This document shows, in pieces, positions 1 through 8,502 of a stretch of DNA of 64,000 nt. Every line of letters starts with the position of its first letter. Positions within the stretch are counted from its first letter, which is position 1. Source of the DNA: Cyclobacteriaceae bacterium (lineage in GTDB: Bacteria; Bacteroidota; Bacteroidia; Cytophagales; Cyclobacteriaceae); assembly GCA_025055435.1 (NCBI GenBank), contig JANWWN010000003.1, positions 36,210-100,209 on the forward strand, in the 5' to 3' direction. Below the pieces are notes generated by a model. That model searched no databases, was not told where the DNA came from, and saw only the letters and a program-made list of their open reading frames with translations. The position numbers were made by a program, and so were the translations under genes.

Positions 1-1041
1 ATTCAGCATCGAATGGTTACGCGGTCCATCGAACGTGCACAGAAAAAAGTAGAAGAAAACAACTTTGGTATTCGTAAGCGCCTGCTGGAGTATGATAACG
101 TGATGAATGCCCAGCGCGAAGTAATTTACAAACGCAGACGCAATGCCCTGTTTGGCGAACGCCTGGAGATCGACATTTTAACCATGTTGAACGATGTGTG
201 CGAGGACATTGCAGGCAACGCAAAAAATGCCAATGATTACGAAAGCCTGCGACTAAATGCCCTCAGCATCCTTGCACTCGATTATGAAATTTCCAAGGAG
301 CAATTCGAGGAATGGAGTGAACAGCAACTTGCTGCCGACCTGTACAATAAAGCATTGGAACATTATCACCGCAAAAACAAACTAACAGCCGACAAAGCTT
401 TGCCGGTAATAAAAGACATTTACAAAACCCGCGGTGCGACCATCGAAAATATTCTTGTGCCATTTTCCGATGGTAACAAGACCATTGGCGTGGCGGCTCC
501 TTTGAAAAAATGTGTGGAAACACAAAATGCCGAACTGATACGCTCCATGGAAAAAATGGTTACGCTGGCGATTATCGATCAGTTGTGGAAGGAGCACCTG
601 CGCGATATGGATGACCTGAAGCAATCCGTTCAGACGGCCGTGTACGAACAGAAAGACCCGCTGCTGATTTACAAGTTTGAAGGATTTGAGTTATTCAAGC
701 GACTGATAGGTAAAATCAACGAAGAAACCATTTCCTTCCTGATGAAAGCCGATATTCCGGTTCAGCAAGCCGATGAAGTGCAGGAGGCCAGAACGCAACG
801 CCGCCAACGCTATCAGGAGCAAAAAGAAGAATCGCGGTCATTACTAAGCGGTGGCAACCAGCCCGATACTCCCAGAAGTCGTCCGGCTGCAGAAAAAGTT
901 ATGCCCGTTCGCTCACAAAAAATCGCCAACCGAAACGACCGCGTATCAGTTCAGTACCCCGATGGCAGAGTGCTGCGCGATGTGAAATACAAAAAAGTGG
1001 AAGACGATATTTTAAACAACCGTTGTGTAATTATTGAATGA
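1..1041 (+). CDS. secA: Protein translocase subunit SecA, C-terminal part (5' end outside window)
   Basis: SecA is the ATPase motor that drives unfolded preproteins through SecYEG. The reading frame is open from base 1 (IQHRMVTRSIERAQ...), so the ATG at 13 in the ORF track is internal and the gene is partial. About 346 residues are visible, covering the end of the helical wing and scaffold domains. They carry the family pattern LEYDNVMNAQREVIY and the segment LWKEHLRDMDDLK. The C-terminus is a charged linker followed by YPDGRVLRDVKYKK and ends in CVIIE. The zinc-binding SecB/ribosome tail (CxCxS...CH) found in proteobacterial SecA is absent, as I recall is usual in Bacteroidota. The stop overlaps the start of the next gene. 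Confidence 0.95.
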   Translation: MQHRMVTRSIERAQKKVEENNFGIRKRLLEYDNVMNAQREVIYKRRRNALFGERLEIDILTMLNDVCEDIAGNAKNANDYESLRLNALSILALDYEISKEQFEEWSEQQLAADLYNKALEHYHRKNKLTADKALPVIKDIYKTRGATIENILVPFSDGNKTIGVAAPLKKCVETQNAELIRSMEKMVTLAIIDQLWKEHLRDMDDLKQSVQTAVYEQKDPLLIYKFEGFELFKRLIGKINEETISFLMKADIPVQQADEVQEARTQRRQRYQEQKEESRSLLSGGNQPDTPRSRPAAEKVMPVRSQKIANRNDRVSVQYPDGRVLRDVKYKKVEDDILNNRCVIIE

Positions 1042-1574
1042 TGCGCTTAACGGTTATAACCGGAATGCTGGCACTGTCAGCTGTTTTGATAAACGGATGT
1101 AAGCCCGCCTCGCAGGCTACCTCATCGGGTCAACAGGATGCTTATTACGAAGATCTCTCGCCACTGCGACCTAAGATAAGTTTACCGGAAACCGATGCAC
1201 AAAAAGAAACATCCGCAAATAACCGAAGCACTGAGCGAATTGAAAGATTCGTTGAGCCGGTGTACACGGTAAATAAGAAAGTAGATACCGTACTGGATAG
1301 CATTGACCGTTTTTACCTGGCCCGTGGATATGTAGATGGTTACACCATACAGGTTCATGCCGGCACCAAGCGTGATGAAGCACTGAATGTTAAGAAGAAC
1401 ATGATGTTGTATTTACCGCAGTTTGAAACGGAAATCCAGTACAATCAGCCCACCTTTCGGGTAAAAACCGGGAAGTATTTTTCACTGCTCGAGGCGCAAA
1501 AGGATTTTCTCGCCATAAAACGGTACTTCCCCTCAGCCATTCTGGTACCCGATAAAATTCCGGTTGTGAAATGA
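1038..1574 (+). CDS. SPOR-domain lipoprotein
   Basis: Predicted envelope lipoprotein of 178 residues. A short hydrophobic signal ends in a lipobox-like LINGC, with Cys at about residue 21. A polar linker follows, then a C-terminal region (residues ~100-175, starting GYTIQVHAG and containing FRVKTGKYFSLLEAQ) that matches the SPOR fold pattern. SPOR domains bind denuded peptidoglycan at division sites; that role here is inferred from the family. The start overlaps the secA stop (ATGATG, so either ATG at 1038 or 1041 is possible). The stop overlaps the next ATG by 4 bp, so it is probably cotranscribed with secA and the amidohydrolase. Confidence 0.75.
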   Translation: MMRLTVITGMLALSAVLINGCKPASQATSSGQQDAYYEDLSPLRPKISLPETDAQKETSANNRSTERIERFVEPVYTVNKKVDTVLDSIDRFYLARGYVDGYTIQVHAGTKRDEALNVKKNMMLYLPQFETEIQYNQPTFRVKTGKYFSLLEAQKDFLAIKRYFPSAILVPDKIPVVK

Positions 1575-2758
1575 GTTTACTCAGCATCATCAGGGAAAAG
1601 GCACAATTGTATGCGCCGGAGGTGATTAATCTGCGGAGGCGCATTCATCAAAATCCGGAGTTGTCTTATCAGGAATTCCAAACCTCGGCACTGGTTACAG
1701 ACGAGCTGCGTAAGCTCGGACTGAACCCTGTTATCCTGGCAACTACCGGAGTAATGGCGGAGATCCATGGAAAAAACGCACAAAAAAAAACAATAGCTCT
1801 TCGGGCCGATATGGATGCCCTGCCCATTCAGGAGGAAAACAATGTTCCGTACAAATCGCAGAACCCGGGCGTAATGCACGCCTGCGGCCATGATGTGCAC
1901 ACGGCCTCGCTGCTGGGCACGGCAAAAATTCTTAATGACCTGCGCGACAGGTTTGAAGGAACCGTGCGGTTAATTTTCCAGCCGGGCGAAGAAAAAAATC
2001 CGGGAGGTGCTTCGTTGCTCATAAAGGAAGGTGTATTACAAAACCCACAGCCCGCCTGCATTATTGGTCAGCATGTTTTCCCTTTGTTGCCGGCTGGTAA
2101 AGCCGGTTTCCGCTCGGGTAAATACATGGCCAGCTCCGATGAAATCTATATAACCGTAATCGGAAAGGGTGGTCATGGTGCCGCACCCGAACTGACAGTT
2201 GACCCGGTTGTCATTGCAGCACATTTGATTGTTGCCTTGCAGCAGATTATCAGCCGGAAGGCTTCTCCAAAACAGCCCAGCGTCCTTACGTTCGGGCGAA
2301 TTACAGCTGCCGGCTCAACCAACATTATTCCCGATAAGGTTGAAATGGCCGGAACTTTCCGAACACTGAACGAAGTATGGCGCGAACAGGCTTTGAAGGA
2401 AATTGAAAAGATGGCCGTACAACTTACCGAAAGCATGGGAGGCAAATGTGAAATCAACATATCACGCGGCTATCCATACCTGGAAAACAACGAAGAACTA
2501 ACGAGGCGCTTACGCCAGTCGGCAGAGGAATACCTGGGAAAAGAAAACGTAGCCGACCTGGATATTACCATGGGCTCGGAAGATTTTGCCTATTATTCCC
2601 AAATTATTCCGGCTTCGTTTTACCGGCTTGGCACACGCAATGAAGCCCGGGGCATCACTTCGTATGTACATACACCCACCTTCGATGTGGACGAAGATGC
2701 GCTGATAACCGGTATCGGACTAATGGCCTGGCTGGCCGTTTGTGAGTTAAATGTTTAA
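1571..2758 (+). CDS. M20 family amidohydrolase (N-acyl amino acid / hippurate hydrolase type)
   Basis: Metal-dependent amidohydrolase of 395 residues, the normal length for the M20D peptidase/hippurate hydrolase group. Visible motifs are ADMDALPIQE, the metal-binding HACGHDVHTA, QPGEEKNPGGA with the catalytic Glu pair, and GSEDFAYY near the C-terminus. The dimerisation (lid) domain lies roughly at 185-300. Members release amino acids from N-acyl or N-acetyl conjugates in the cytoplasm; the substrate here cannot be told from sequence. No signal peptide is seen. The ATG overlaps the preceding stop (ATGA), indicating translational coupling. Confidence 0.88.
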   Translation: MSLLSIIREKAQLYAPEVINLRRRIHQNPELSYQEFQTSALVTDELRKLGLNPVILATTGVMAEIHGKNAQKKTIALRADMDALPIQEENNVPYKSQNPGVMHACGHDVHTASLLGTAKILNDLRDRFEGTVRLIFQPGEEKNPGGASLLIKEGVLQNPQPACIIGQHVFPLLPAGKAGFRSGKYMASSDEIYITVIGKGGHGAAPELTVDPVVIAAHLIVALQQIISRKASPKQPSVLTFGRITAAGSTNIIPDKVEMAGTFRTLNEVWREQALKEIEKMAVQLTESMGGKCEINISRGYPYLENNEELTRRLRQSAEEYLGKENVADLDITMGSEDFAYYSQIIPASFYRLGTRNEARGITSYVHTPTFDVDEDALITGIGLMAWLAVCELNV

Positions 2759-2854
2759 AGAACTAATGAAAAATCCGGCCGGAGTTAGATGGAGACATGT
2801 GAGATTCGTAATTGCGCTCTTAATAACTTGCGGAAGTTACTTTAATGTAAGGAT

Positions 2855-4447
2855 TTGGAAACAACCCAACCCATATCTCCGGGTCCGACACCGCCACGCA
2901 ACCGGTTAATCACGGCGTTGTGGATTGTGGTCATTTTTATCTGGTTTGTTTTCGCCCTCGACCTGATGGTTTCATCTCTTAAGGCGCTGGGCGAGCCGGC
3001 AGCCGAATTTATCCTTCAGGCCACATCCAATCCCTTCACTGCCTTATTTATCGGCTTACTGGCCACAGCCATGATTCAAAGCAGTTCAACCACCACTTCG
3101 CTGGTTGTGGCGCTGGTGGTATCTGGCTCCCTAACACTCGAAAATGCCGTGCCCATCATCATGGGTGCCAACATCGGCACAACCATTACCAGCACGCTGG
3201 TGTCGCTGGGTTTTATCCGGAAGAAAAAAGAATTTCGCAGAGCGGTTGCCGCAGGCACCTATCACGACTTTTTCAACATTCTTACCGTAGCGGTATTGTT
3301 TCCGTTGGAATACTACTACAATGTGCTGTCACAAACCGCGCGTTCTATAACTACCTATTTACTGAAATTTCTTCCGGTCTCATCCGAAAATATTTCATCG
3401 GGCTCACCGCTAAGTCCTGTAACCGACTGGCTGGTATCTGTAATTCCCGGCCTGATAACTCCGGCGATTATTGCTTTTGTTCTCTTATTTACTTCCATCC
3501 TGGTGTTCCGCAGGTATATTTCCGGCCTGCTCATCAATCAGTCGCCACAGCGGTTCAGGCGATTCTTTTTTCAGAGTTCGGGTAAGGCATTTTTCTGGGG
3601 GCTGGTAACCACAGCGGCCATTCGTTCAAGTACCATTACCACTTCGGTGGCTGTGCCACTGGTAGCCCAAAAAATTACTTCCTTGCGAAGAGCAGCACCT
3701 TTTATTCTGGGAGCCAACATGGGGACAACCATAACCGCCATACTTGCCGCACTGCTTAACTTCGGTTCATCCAGCGCCATCAGTATCGCATTGACGCACT
3801 TTTTATTCAATTGCATCGGCATCATTTTGTTTTACCTTATCCCGCCTTTACGGGAAATACCTTTTTACCTGGCCAACCGGTTGGGCCGCCTCACGCTGAG
3901 GTATCGGCTGGTGGGATTTGTTTACCTGCTTACCACATTCTTTTTCCTTCCCTTTTCACTCATTTATCTTAATCAGAACCCTTCCCGCGCTTCTGAAGTT
4001 TTAATTGAGTCGGTTGATATGCGATCGGGAAATACAACCCTCAGGAAAATGGTCGTGCGGCAGCATCGCAGCAATCTTTCGGGCGAGTGGCTGATATACG
4101 ATAACCAGAACAACTTCCGTATTCTGCCGCTTTTCCGCCGATCGAACACGTTGCTTATTGGTGATAACCTATGGATACTCGGTCCGGTTGGAACCTGTTG
4201 GACGGGCTCCGACAGTCTGGGAAATTACAACCGCTGCGTTGACGCCGTTTATTCTCAGTGGAAAGTCAATTCGAATATCACCTTCGACTCGGTCTATCTG
4301 GTGCGGCAGGAACAGTCTGCCGGCTCTGACTCAATAACAACCCGATTCTACGTTAGTGCCATGTATCCGCTTATTGTTCAACAGGAACGCTTCCGCAACA
4401 ATAAACCTGAATTTTCGGAAAGGGTTATCCGTGTTCACGACCGGTAA
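2855..4447 (+). CDS. Na/Pi cotransporter family membrane protein
   Basis: Inner-membrane transporter of 530 residues with two inverted PF02690-type repeats. The first holds QSSSTTTSLVV (Q75) and GANIGTT. The second holds IRSSTITTSVAV and GANMGTT, so the Gln of the usual QSSS motif is replaced by Arg257. Family members carry out sodium-driven phosphate uptake. A C-terminal domain of about 140 non-membrane residues follows the last helix; I do not recognise it. The start is TTG: the frame is stopped at 2843 and no ATG exists before the first membrane helix, so TTG at 2855 is the only reasonable initiator. It stands alone, 96 bp after the amidohydrolase. Confidence 0.85.
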   Translation: METTQPISPGPTPPRNRLITALWIVVIFIWFVFALDLMVSSLKALGEPAAEFILQATSNPFTALFIGLLATAMIQSSSTTTSLVVALVVSGSLTLENAVPIIMGANIGTTITSTLVSLGFIRKKKEFRRAVAAGTYHDFFNILTVAVLFPLEYYYNVLSQTARSITTYLLKFLPVSSENISSGSPLSPVTDWLVSVIPGLITPAIIAFVLLFTSILVFRRYISGLLINQSPQRFRRFFFQSSGKAFFWGLVTTAAIRSSTITTSVAVPLVAQKITSLRRAAPFILGANMGTTITAILAALLNFGSSSAISIALTHFLFNCIGIILFYLIPPLREIPFYLANRLGRLTLRYRLVGFVYLLTTFFFLPFSLIYLNQNPSRASEVLIESVDMRSGNTTLRKMVVRQHRSNLSGEWLIYDNQNNFRILPLFRRSNTLLIGDNLWILGPVGTCWTGSDSLGNYNRCVDAVYSQWKVNSNITFDSVYLVRQEQSAGSDSITTRFYVSAMYPLIVQQERFRNNKPEFSERVIRVHDR

Positions 4448-4488
4448 GGCCGGATGATTTTGGCTATATTGCATTTTTAATTTCAGGT

Positions 4489-4839
4489 ATGCTGAAAGAG
4501 ACCTTGTTGAAATGGCTTAAGCTGGACGGACTGGTAAGCAGCTTTACAGGCTACGTGGAAACGCGGCTGGAACTGTTGAAGTACGAAATCCGCGAGGAAG
4601 TTGCTTCGGCTATAGCCCGTATTATTTTGCTGGTGGCAATTCTCAGTATCGCAGGTTTGGTCATTATAGTTGGCAGCATTGCTTTGTCGTTTAAGCTGGC
4701 CGAATACTATGGACATGCAGCGGGATTTGCACTTACTGCATCTGGTTATCTGCTGCTGCTACTGGTTATTATTCTTTTCCGTAAACCGCTTTCCGCTTAT
4801 CTTGAACAACAGATTAAGTCGCAGATGTTAAAAAAATAA
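4489..4839 (+). CDS. Phage holin family (holin superfamily III-like) membrane protein
   Basis: Small protein of 116 residues: an N-terminal amphipathic segment (GYVETRLELLKYEIREE), then two long hydrophobic helices (~42-72 and ~76-100). This arrangement matches the PF07332 group annotated as phage holin family or YqjE-like. There are no phage genes nearby, so a chromosomal membrane role is more likely than lysis. It is followed 3 bp later by a second small membrane protein and then GGGP synthase. Confidence 0.65.
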   Translation: MLKETLLKWLKLDGLVSSFTGYVETRLELLKYEIREEVASAIARIILLVAILSIAGLVIIVGSIALSFKLAEYYGHAAGFALTASGYLLLLLVIILFRKPLSAYLEQQIKSQMLKK

Positions 4840-4842
4840 GCC

Positions 4843-5244
4843 ATGTACTCGCCTGTTGACAATCCGGAAAAAATGCGTTTGCAGCGTAAGGCTGCCGCGC
4901 AGCGCGAAGAACTGGAAACCGAATTTGAAGAGCTTACGGTTCGCACGGAGAAAATTCTGACCAATGCATTGATTATTGGCGGAGCCTTAGCCCTTGCTTA
5001 TTTGGTGGTCCGTCAGTTTACAGGAGGTACATCAAAAAAGAAAGAAAAGAATAAAAACATCCAAGGCTCGGGTACGGCCGAACCGGAACCGGAAGAAGGT
5101 GGCTCACCGCTAAGCAGCATACTTACTCAGGTGGGCACGGTGCTGGCCACTCAGGCTACGGTATTTTTATTGAGCCTGGCCAAAGAAAAGCTAACAGCTT
5201 ACTTGCGTGAATCAGCTAACCCGAAACCGGATGAGCATTCTTAA
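4843..5244 (+). CDS. Hypothetical membrane protein paired with the holin-like gene
   Basis: I do not recognise a named family for these 133 residues. The N-terminus is charged and helix-prone (~10-40), followed by one hydrophobic helix (TNALIIGGALALAYLVV), a Lys/Glu-rich low-complexity linker and a second hydrophobic stretch (SSILTQVGTVLATQATVFLLSLA). It starts 3 bp after the holin-like gene and its end overlaps GGGP synthase, so the three are probably one transcription unit. Confidence 0.6.
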   Translation: MYSPVDNPEKMRLQRKAAAQREELETEFEELTVRTEKILTNALIIGGALALAYLVVRQFTGGTSKKKEKNKNIQGSGTAEPEPEEGGSPLSSILTQVGTVLATQATVFLLSLAKEKLTAYLRESANPKPDEHS

Positions 5245-5998
5245 ACAGCTTTATGAAACCCGTGCGGCCGGGAAAAAAGCAATTGCCGTATTGATTGACC
5301 CCGATAAGGTTACTGATACGGTGCAGTTGCGCCATTTGATTGACCTGGCCAGTGAAAACTGTGTGGATTATTTTTTTGTGGGAGGCAGTCTGATTACAAC
5401 AGTAAATCTTGGCGATGTTATCCGGCAGATTCGTTCACAGGTTACCATACCGATCGTGTTGTTTCCGGGTAATGCCATACAGGTTGATCCGCAGGCCGAT
5501 GCCATCCTGTTTTTATCGCTTATATCCGGACGCAATGCCGAACTGCTTATCGGTCAGCACGTAGTGGCGGCCCCCATCATTCGCAATACCTCGCTCGAAG
5601 TTTTACCAACAGGCTACCTGCTTATTGGCTCCGGGCGAACCACATCGGTAGCCTATGTAAGTAATACCATTCCCATACCCGAAGATAAATATTCACTGGC
5701 AGCCTGCACGGCTATGGCCGGAGAGATGCTCGGTCTGAAACTGATGTATCTCGATGCGGGCAGTGGTGCTGAAACCGAAATCAGCGGGCGCATGATTAGT
5801 GCAGTGCGCAAGGCGGTTTCGGTGCCCATCATAGTTGGAGGCGGAATCAACACACCGGTAAAAGCGCAGCAGGCCCTTGAAGCCGGAGCCGATTTGATTG
5901 TTATTGGCAATGCACTGGAAAAAGATCCGAATGCTTTAACCGGCATCGCCACGAAAGTGTATGAATGGAACGAACAGGTGGCAGTAAAAGGCAAATAA
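5231..5998 (+). CDS. Geranylgeranylglyceryl phosphate synthase-like protein (GGGPS/PcrB family)
   Basis: A TIM-barrel prenyltransferase that joins a prenyl diphosphate to sn-glycerol-1-phosphate, giving an archaeal-type ether lipid precursor. Visible signatures are AVLIDPDKV at the first strand, FVGGSLITT, and the phosphate-binding IVGGGINTP and LIVIGNALE near the C-terminus. The ORF track starts at a GTG at 5207. I prefer ATG 5231 (255 aa), which gives the usual N-terminus MSILKQLYETR and a 14 bp overlap with the previous gene. The family is archaeal plus some bacteria, including Bacteroidota, where the lipid end product is poorly known. No sn-glycerol-1-phosphate dehydrogenase is visible in the window. 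Confidence 0.85.
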   Translation: MSILKQLYETRAAGKKAIAVLIDPDKVTDTVQLRHLIDLASENCVDYFFVGGSLITTVNLGDVIRQIRSQVTIPIVLFPGNAIQVDPQADAILFLSLISGRNAELLIGQHVVAAPIIRNTSLEVLPTGYLLIGSGRTTSVAYVSNTIPIPEDKYSLAACTAMAGEMLGLKLMYLDAGSGAETEISGRMISAVRKAVSVPIIVGGGINTPVKAQQALEAGADLIVIGNALEKDPNALTGIATKVYEWNEQVAVKGK

Positions 5999-6012
5999 GG
6001 GATGCTTGTGAG

Positions 6013-6026
6013 GTAAACCGGTTTAC
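6013..6026. repeat. 14-bp perfect palindrome between convergent genes
   Basis: GTAAACCGGTTTAC lies between the GGGP synthase stop and the minus-strand stop at 6023, overlapping the latter. It has no loop, so it is a poor RNA hairpin. A DNA-binding site or chance are both possible. Confidence 0.3.
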
Positions 6027-7231
6027 TGTTTTCCTTCAAACTGGCGGTGAAGCGGAGCAAAGCGCTCCAGGTCCTCCACAATCTTTCGGTCAAGCGGAGT
6101 ATCCTTAATTATGTTGTAGTTTTCCCAAAACTCACGGTTATAAGGCTTATCCTGATATTGAAGGCCATAATTGCGCATTTTTTCCGTGGTATTGATCCGA
6201 TCTTTGGTTTGAGGATAAACCTGATTGATGAGTAATTGCTGGAAGAGTTCGGTTTCAAACCGCAAAGAGTCCGTTTTACGGTCGTGCCAGTTAACGCGCG
6301 AGGTCATGGTGATGTAATTCAGAAACATTTTACCTTCCACTTCACGGAAATCAATTTCTTTCTTCAGACCTGCAAAACGGCTTACCAGGTTTCCGCGTTT
6401 GGATATCAGTTCATTGGATGAGCCGGTTTCGTAAACCAGATGAACGATGGCGTAGGTTTTTTTGTCAACAAATATTCTTAACAGATATTGCTCGGTATGG
6501 GCTACCACAAAAATCTCATGTCCGTTATAATACGAATCGGGCTCCCGCTTCATACTGGCAAATAAAGCTTCTCGCGCCTCGATTTGCCGGTATCGGATAT
6601 TGTTATGAAGCAGCAAGTCTTCCAACAGGTTGTCCTGATCAAAAAAAGAAGTGAAACGACTTTCGTAGCCCAGGCTCTTTCGAACCTCAATCAGTCGCAC
6701 GCGCTCGCGCAGTTTAAATTTGTTGCGTGGCTCGGCATAATCTTCATCGTATATCTTAACAGCGGCTTCCAGTAAGGATATGTAGGTGTTGGCTACTTTT
6801 TTCACATCGCGGTAAAAACCTTCCAGCAAAAAGGGTTTCATCGGGTAATTTTGCTCTATGCGGCTTAGTGCGATACGCAGCACATCACCTCCACTAAGTG
6901 AATCTTTTACCACAACCTCTTCCAGTACGGTGGTATGCGGTTGCAACCGAACGGTTAATGGGCCTTCAATAGCCCATACGGGTACTTCATAGTTTTCGTA
7001 TCCCAACATACTGATAACCAGAATTTCGTTCCGGTATTCAACCGGTATGTGAAAGTCGAATTCACCATTCAGGTTGCTGATGGTAGCTACGGTTTTCCCT
7101 TTTACACCAACTGTGGCATACGATAGCGGTTCACCATCCGATGCATCAACCACCTTTCCGGTTATGGTTAATCGCTGGGCCATTAAAGCGGAGGCCATCA
7201 GCAGGCAGCATGACAGAAAAATTGACTTCAC
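6023..7231 (-). CDS. Exported carboxypeptidase-like regulatory domain protein
   Basis: Predicted exported protein of 402 residues. The signal peptide is MKSIFLSCCLLMASALMAQ. A carboxypeptidase-like regulatory (beta-sandwich) domain follows at ~20-110 (LTITGKVVDASDGEPLSYATVGVKG). The rest has no TonB-receptor plug or barrel signature I can name, but resembles the large group of Bacteroidota proteins that couple this domain to an uncharacterised C-terminal region. It is a single gene, convergent with GGGP synthase and divergent from the sensor kinase. Function unknown. Confidence 0.7.
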   Translation of the reverse strand: MKSIFLSCCLLMASALMAQRLTITGKVVDASDGEPLSYATVGVKGKTVATISNLNGEFDFHIPVEYRNEILVISMLGYENYEVPVWAIEGPLTVRLQPHTTVLEEVVVKDSLSGGDVLRIALSRIEQNYPMKPFLLEGFYRDVKKVANTYISLLEAAVKIYDEDYAEPRNKFKLRERVRLIEVRKSLGYESRFTSFFDQDNLLEDLLLHNNIRYRQIEAREALFASMKREPDSYYNGHEIFVVAHTEQYLLRIFVDKKTYAIVHLVYETGSSNELISKRGNLVSRFAGLKKEIDFREVEGKMFLNYITMTSRVNWHDRKTDSLRFETELFQQLLINQVYPQTKDRINTTEKMRNYGLQYQDKPYNREFWENYNIIKDTPLDRKIVEDLERFAPLHRQFEGKQ

Positions 7232-7285
7232 AGCGGGTAAAATTCCGTAATCTGTTCACCCTTTCAAACGTCAGGTAAGATTATC

Positions 7286-7307
7286 CGCCAATTCGCATAA
7301 TTTGGCG
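7286..7307. promoter_or_regulatory. Inverted repeat in the divergent intergenic region
   Basis: CGCCAA, a 10-base spacer, then TTGGCG, midway between the minus-strand exported protein and the sensor kinase. The position would suit an operator, but there is no independent support. Confidence 0.25.
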
Positions 7308-7320
7308 ATTAAACCGGTCT

Positions 7321-7354
7321 GTTGAACGGCTTACCATTCTTCTGCGTAACTTTA
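7321..7354 (+). promoter_or_regulatory. Candidate promoter of the sensor kinase operon
   Basis: GTTG (-33-like), a 22-base spacer, then TAACTTTA, a one-mismatch match to TAnnTTTG, ending 10 bp before the TTG start. The match is imperfect. Confidence 0.35.
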
Positions 7355-7364
7355 ACAATGAATT

Positions 7365-8492
7365 TTGACGGCTTTGTTCAACTTCGATAAAATACCGGGC
7401 ATTTGGAAAAAGGCATACCTGTATCTGTGCCTGTGGTACTTTCTCAATTATTCCGTAAGTGCCATTTTGGAGTATCAGTTAGAGCGGCCATTTTCTTTTG
7501 TTTTCTGGAACGCACTTTATCTGTTTGAAGCACTATGTATTCTTATAGCCGGAATTCTTTTATACAGCCACTGGCTTTTCCGTTTTAACCTCTATGTTCA
7601 GATTGCCGGGCATGCGGCCGGAGCCATCGTATTTTTCCTGCTCATGGGCTCCCTGAGTTATTATCTTGAAGATTATGTGGAAGGATTTGTGTACTTCGAC
7701 CAATGGAAGGATCACATGGCCAGCCTGTTGCGGTGGGAAGGTTTACATTTTCAAAATCAGTATCTCATCACGGCTGCCGTGTATTATATCATAAGGTATT
7801 TCCAACGCATGCAGAAGCGCGAACAGGAAAAGGCCGAACTGGCACTGAAAAACCGCGAAATGCAACTATCGCTATTGAAGTCGCAAATCAATCCGCATTT
7901 TTTATTCAATACCCTGAATTCCATTAATACGTTGATTAGCTCTAATAAAGAAAGTGCCCGTAAGGTAATTACCCAGTTATCCGACATCTTCCGATACGCC
8001 CTCGATGCACACAGCGATCAGCCGGTAAAACTGATTCACGAGCTGGATTTTATTGACAACTACATCAAAATACAACAGGTGAGGTTTGGCAGCAGACTGA
8101 AATTTGTTAAGCAGGTAGATTTTACCTGCCTGGGTATAAAAGTGCCACCCATGATTTTGCAGCCACTGGTAGAAAATGCAGTGAAATACGGCATTGCACC
8201 TAAAGAAGAAGGAGGTACCATTACACTCACTGTGAAGCGATTTAACAAAATGATATTTTTTGAAGTAAAGGATGACGGCCTGGGTTCTAAGGCCAAAAAA
8301 GTAATGGATGCCTCATCATCGGGTGTGGGATTGAAAAACACCGACAGCCGGCTGCGTAATACGTTTGGGCCCGATGCGGGATTGCGGATTCATGCCAGCG
8401 AATGGGGTTATTCGGTGAGTTTCTTCATTCCCTTAAGCGAAGAGGAACAACAGCCACACCACGAACCTGAATTGCATAAAGAAGCTGTTTAA
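7365..8492 (+). CDS. LytS/YehU-type sensor histidine kinase
   Basis: Inner-membrane histidine kinase of 375 residues. Four hydrophobic segments fall within ~15-145, followed by a coiled linker (EQEKAELALKNREMQL), the histidine kinase box LLKSQINPHFLFNTLNSI with phospho-acceptor His178, and an ATPase domain (N box LQPLVENAVKYGI, G box DDGLGSK and GVGLKNTDSRL). This is the His_kinase (PF06580) plus HATPase arrangement that pairs with LytTR regulators. The regulator gene follows after 10 bp. The start is TTG at 7365. The ATG at 7358 is in another frame and stops after 10 codons, so either the gene uses TTG or there is an N-terminal frameshift. Confidence 0.88.
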   Translation: MTALFNFDKIPGIWKKAYLYLCLWYFLNYSVSAILEYQLERPFSFVFWNALYLFEALCILIAGILLYSHWLFRFNLYVQIAGHAAGAIVFFLLMGSLSYYLEDYVEGFVYFDQWKDHMASLLRWEGLHFQNQYLITAAVYYIIRYFQRMQKREQEKAELALKNREMQLSLLKSQINPHFLFNTLNSINTLISSNKESARKVITQLSDIFRYALDAHSDQPVKLIHELDFIDNYIKIQQVRFGSRLKFVKQVDFTCLGIKVPPMILQPLVENAVKYGIAPKEEGGTITLTVKRFNKMIFFEVKDDGLGSKAKKVMDASSSGVGLKNTDSRLRNTFGPDAGLRIHASEWGYSVSFFIPLSEEEQQPHHEPELHKEAV

Positions 8493-8502
8493 ACCAAATA
8501 CC

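Noticed and set aside
2751-2909. 52-codon ORF starting at the amidohydrolase stop, with one hydrophobic segment
   Set aside because: It overlaps the start of the Na/Pi transporter in another frame, has no distinct promoter or family, and its C-terminal half is just the shifted reading of the transporter start.
4489-4839. Prophage signal from the phage holin family protein
   Set aside because: No other phage gene, attachment site or integrase is nearby; this family is common as a chromosomal membrane protein.
6013-6026. Perfect palindrome as a bidirectional terminator
   Set aside because: It has no loop and no T tract on either side; kept only as a low-confidence repeat.
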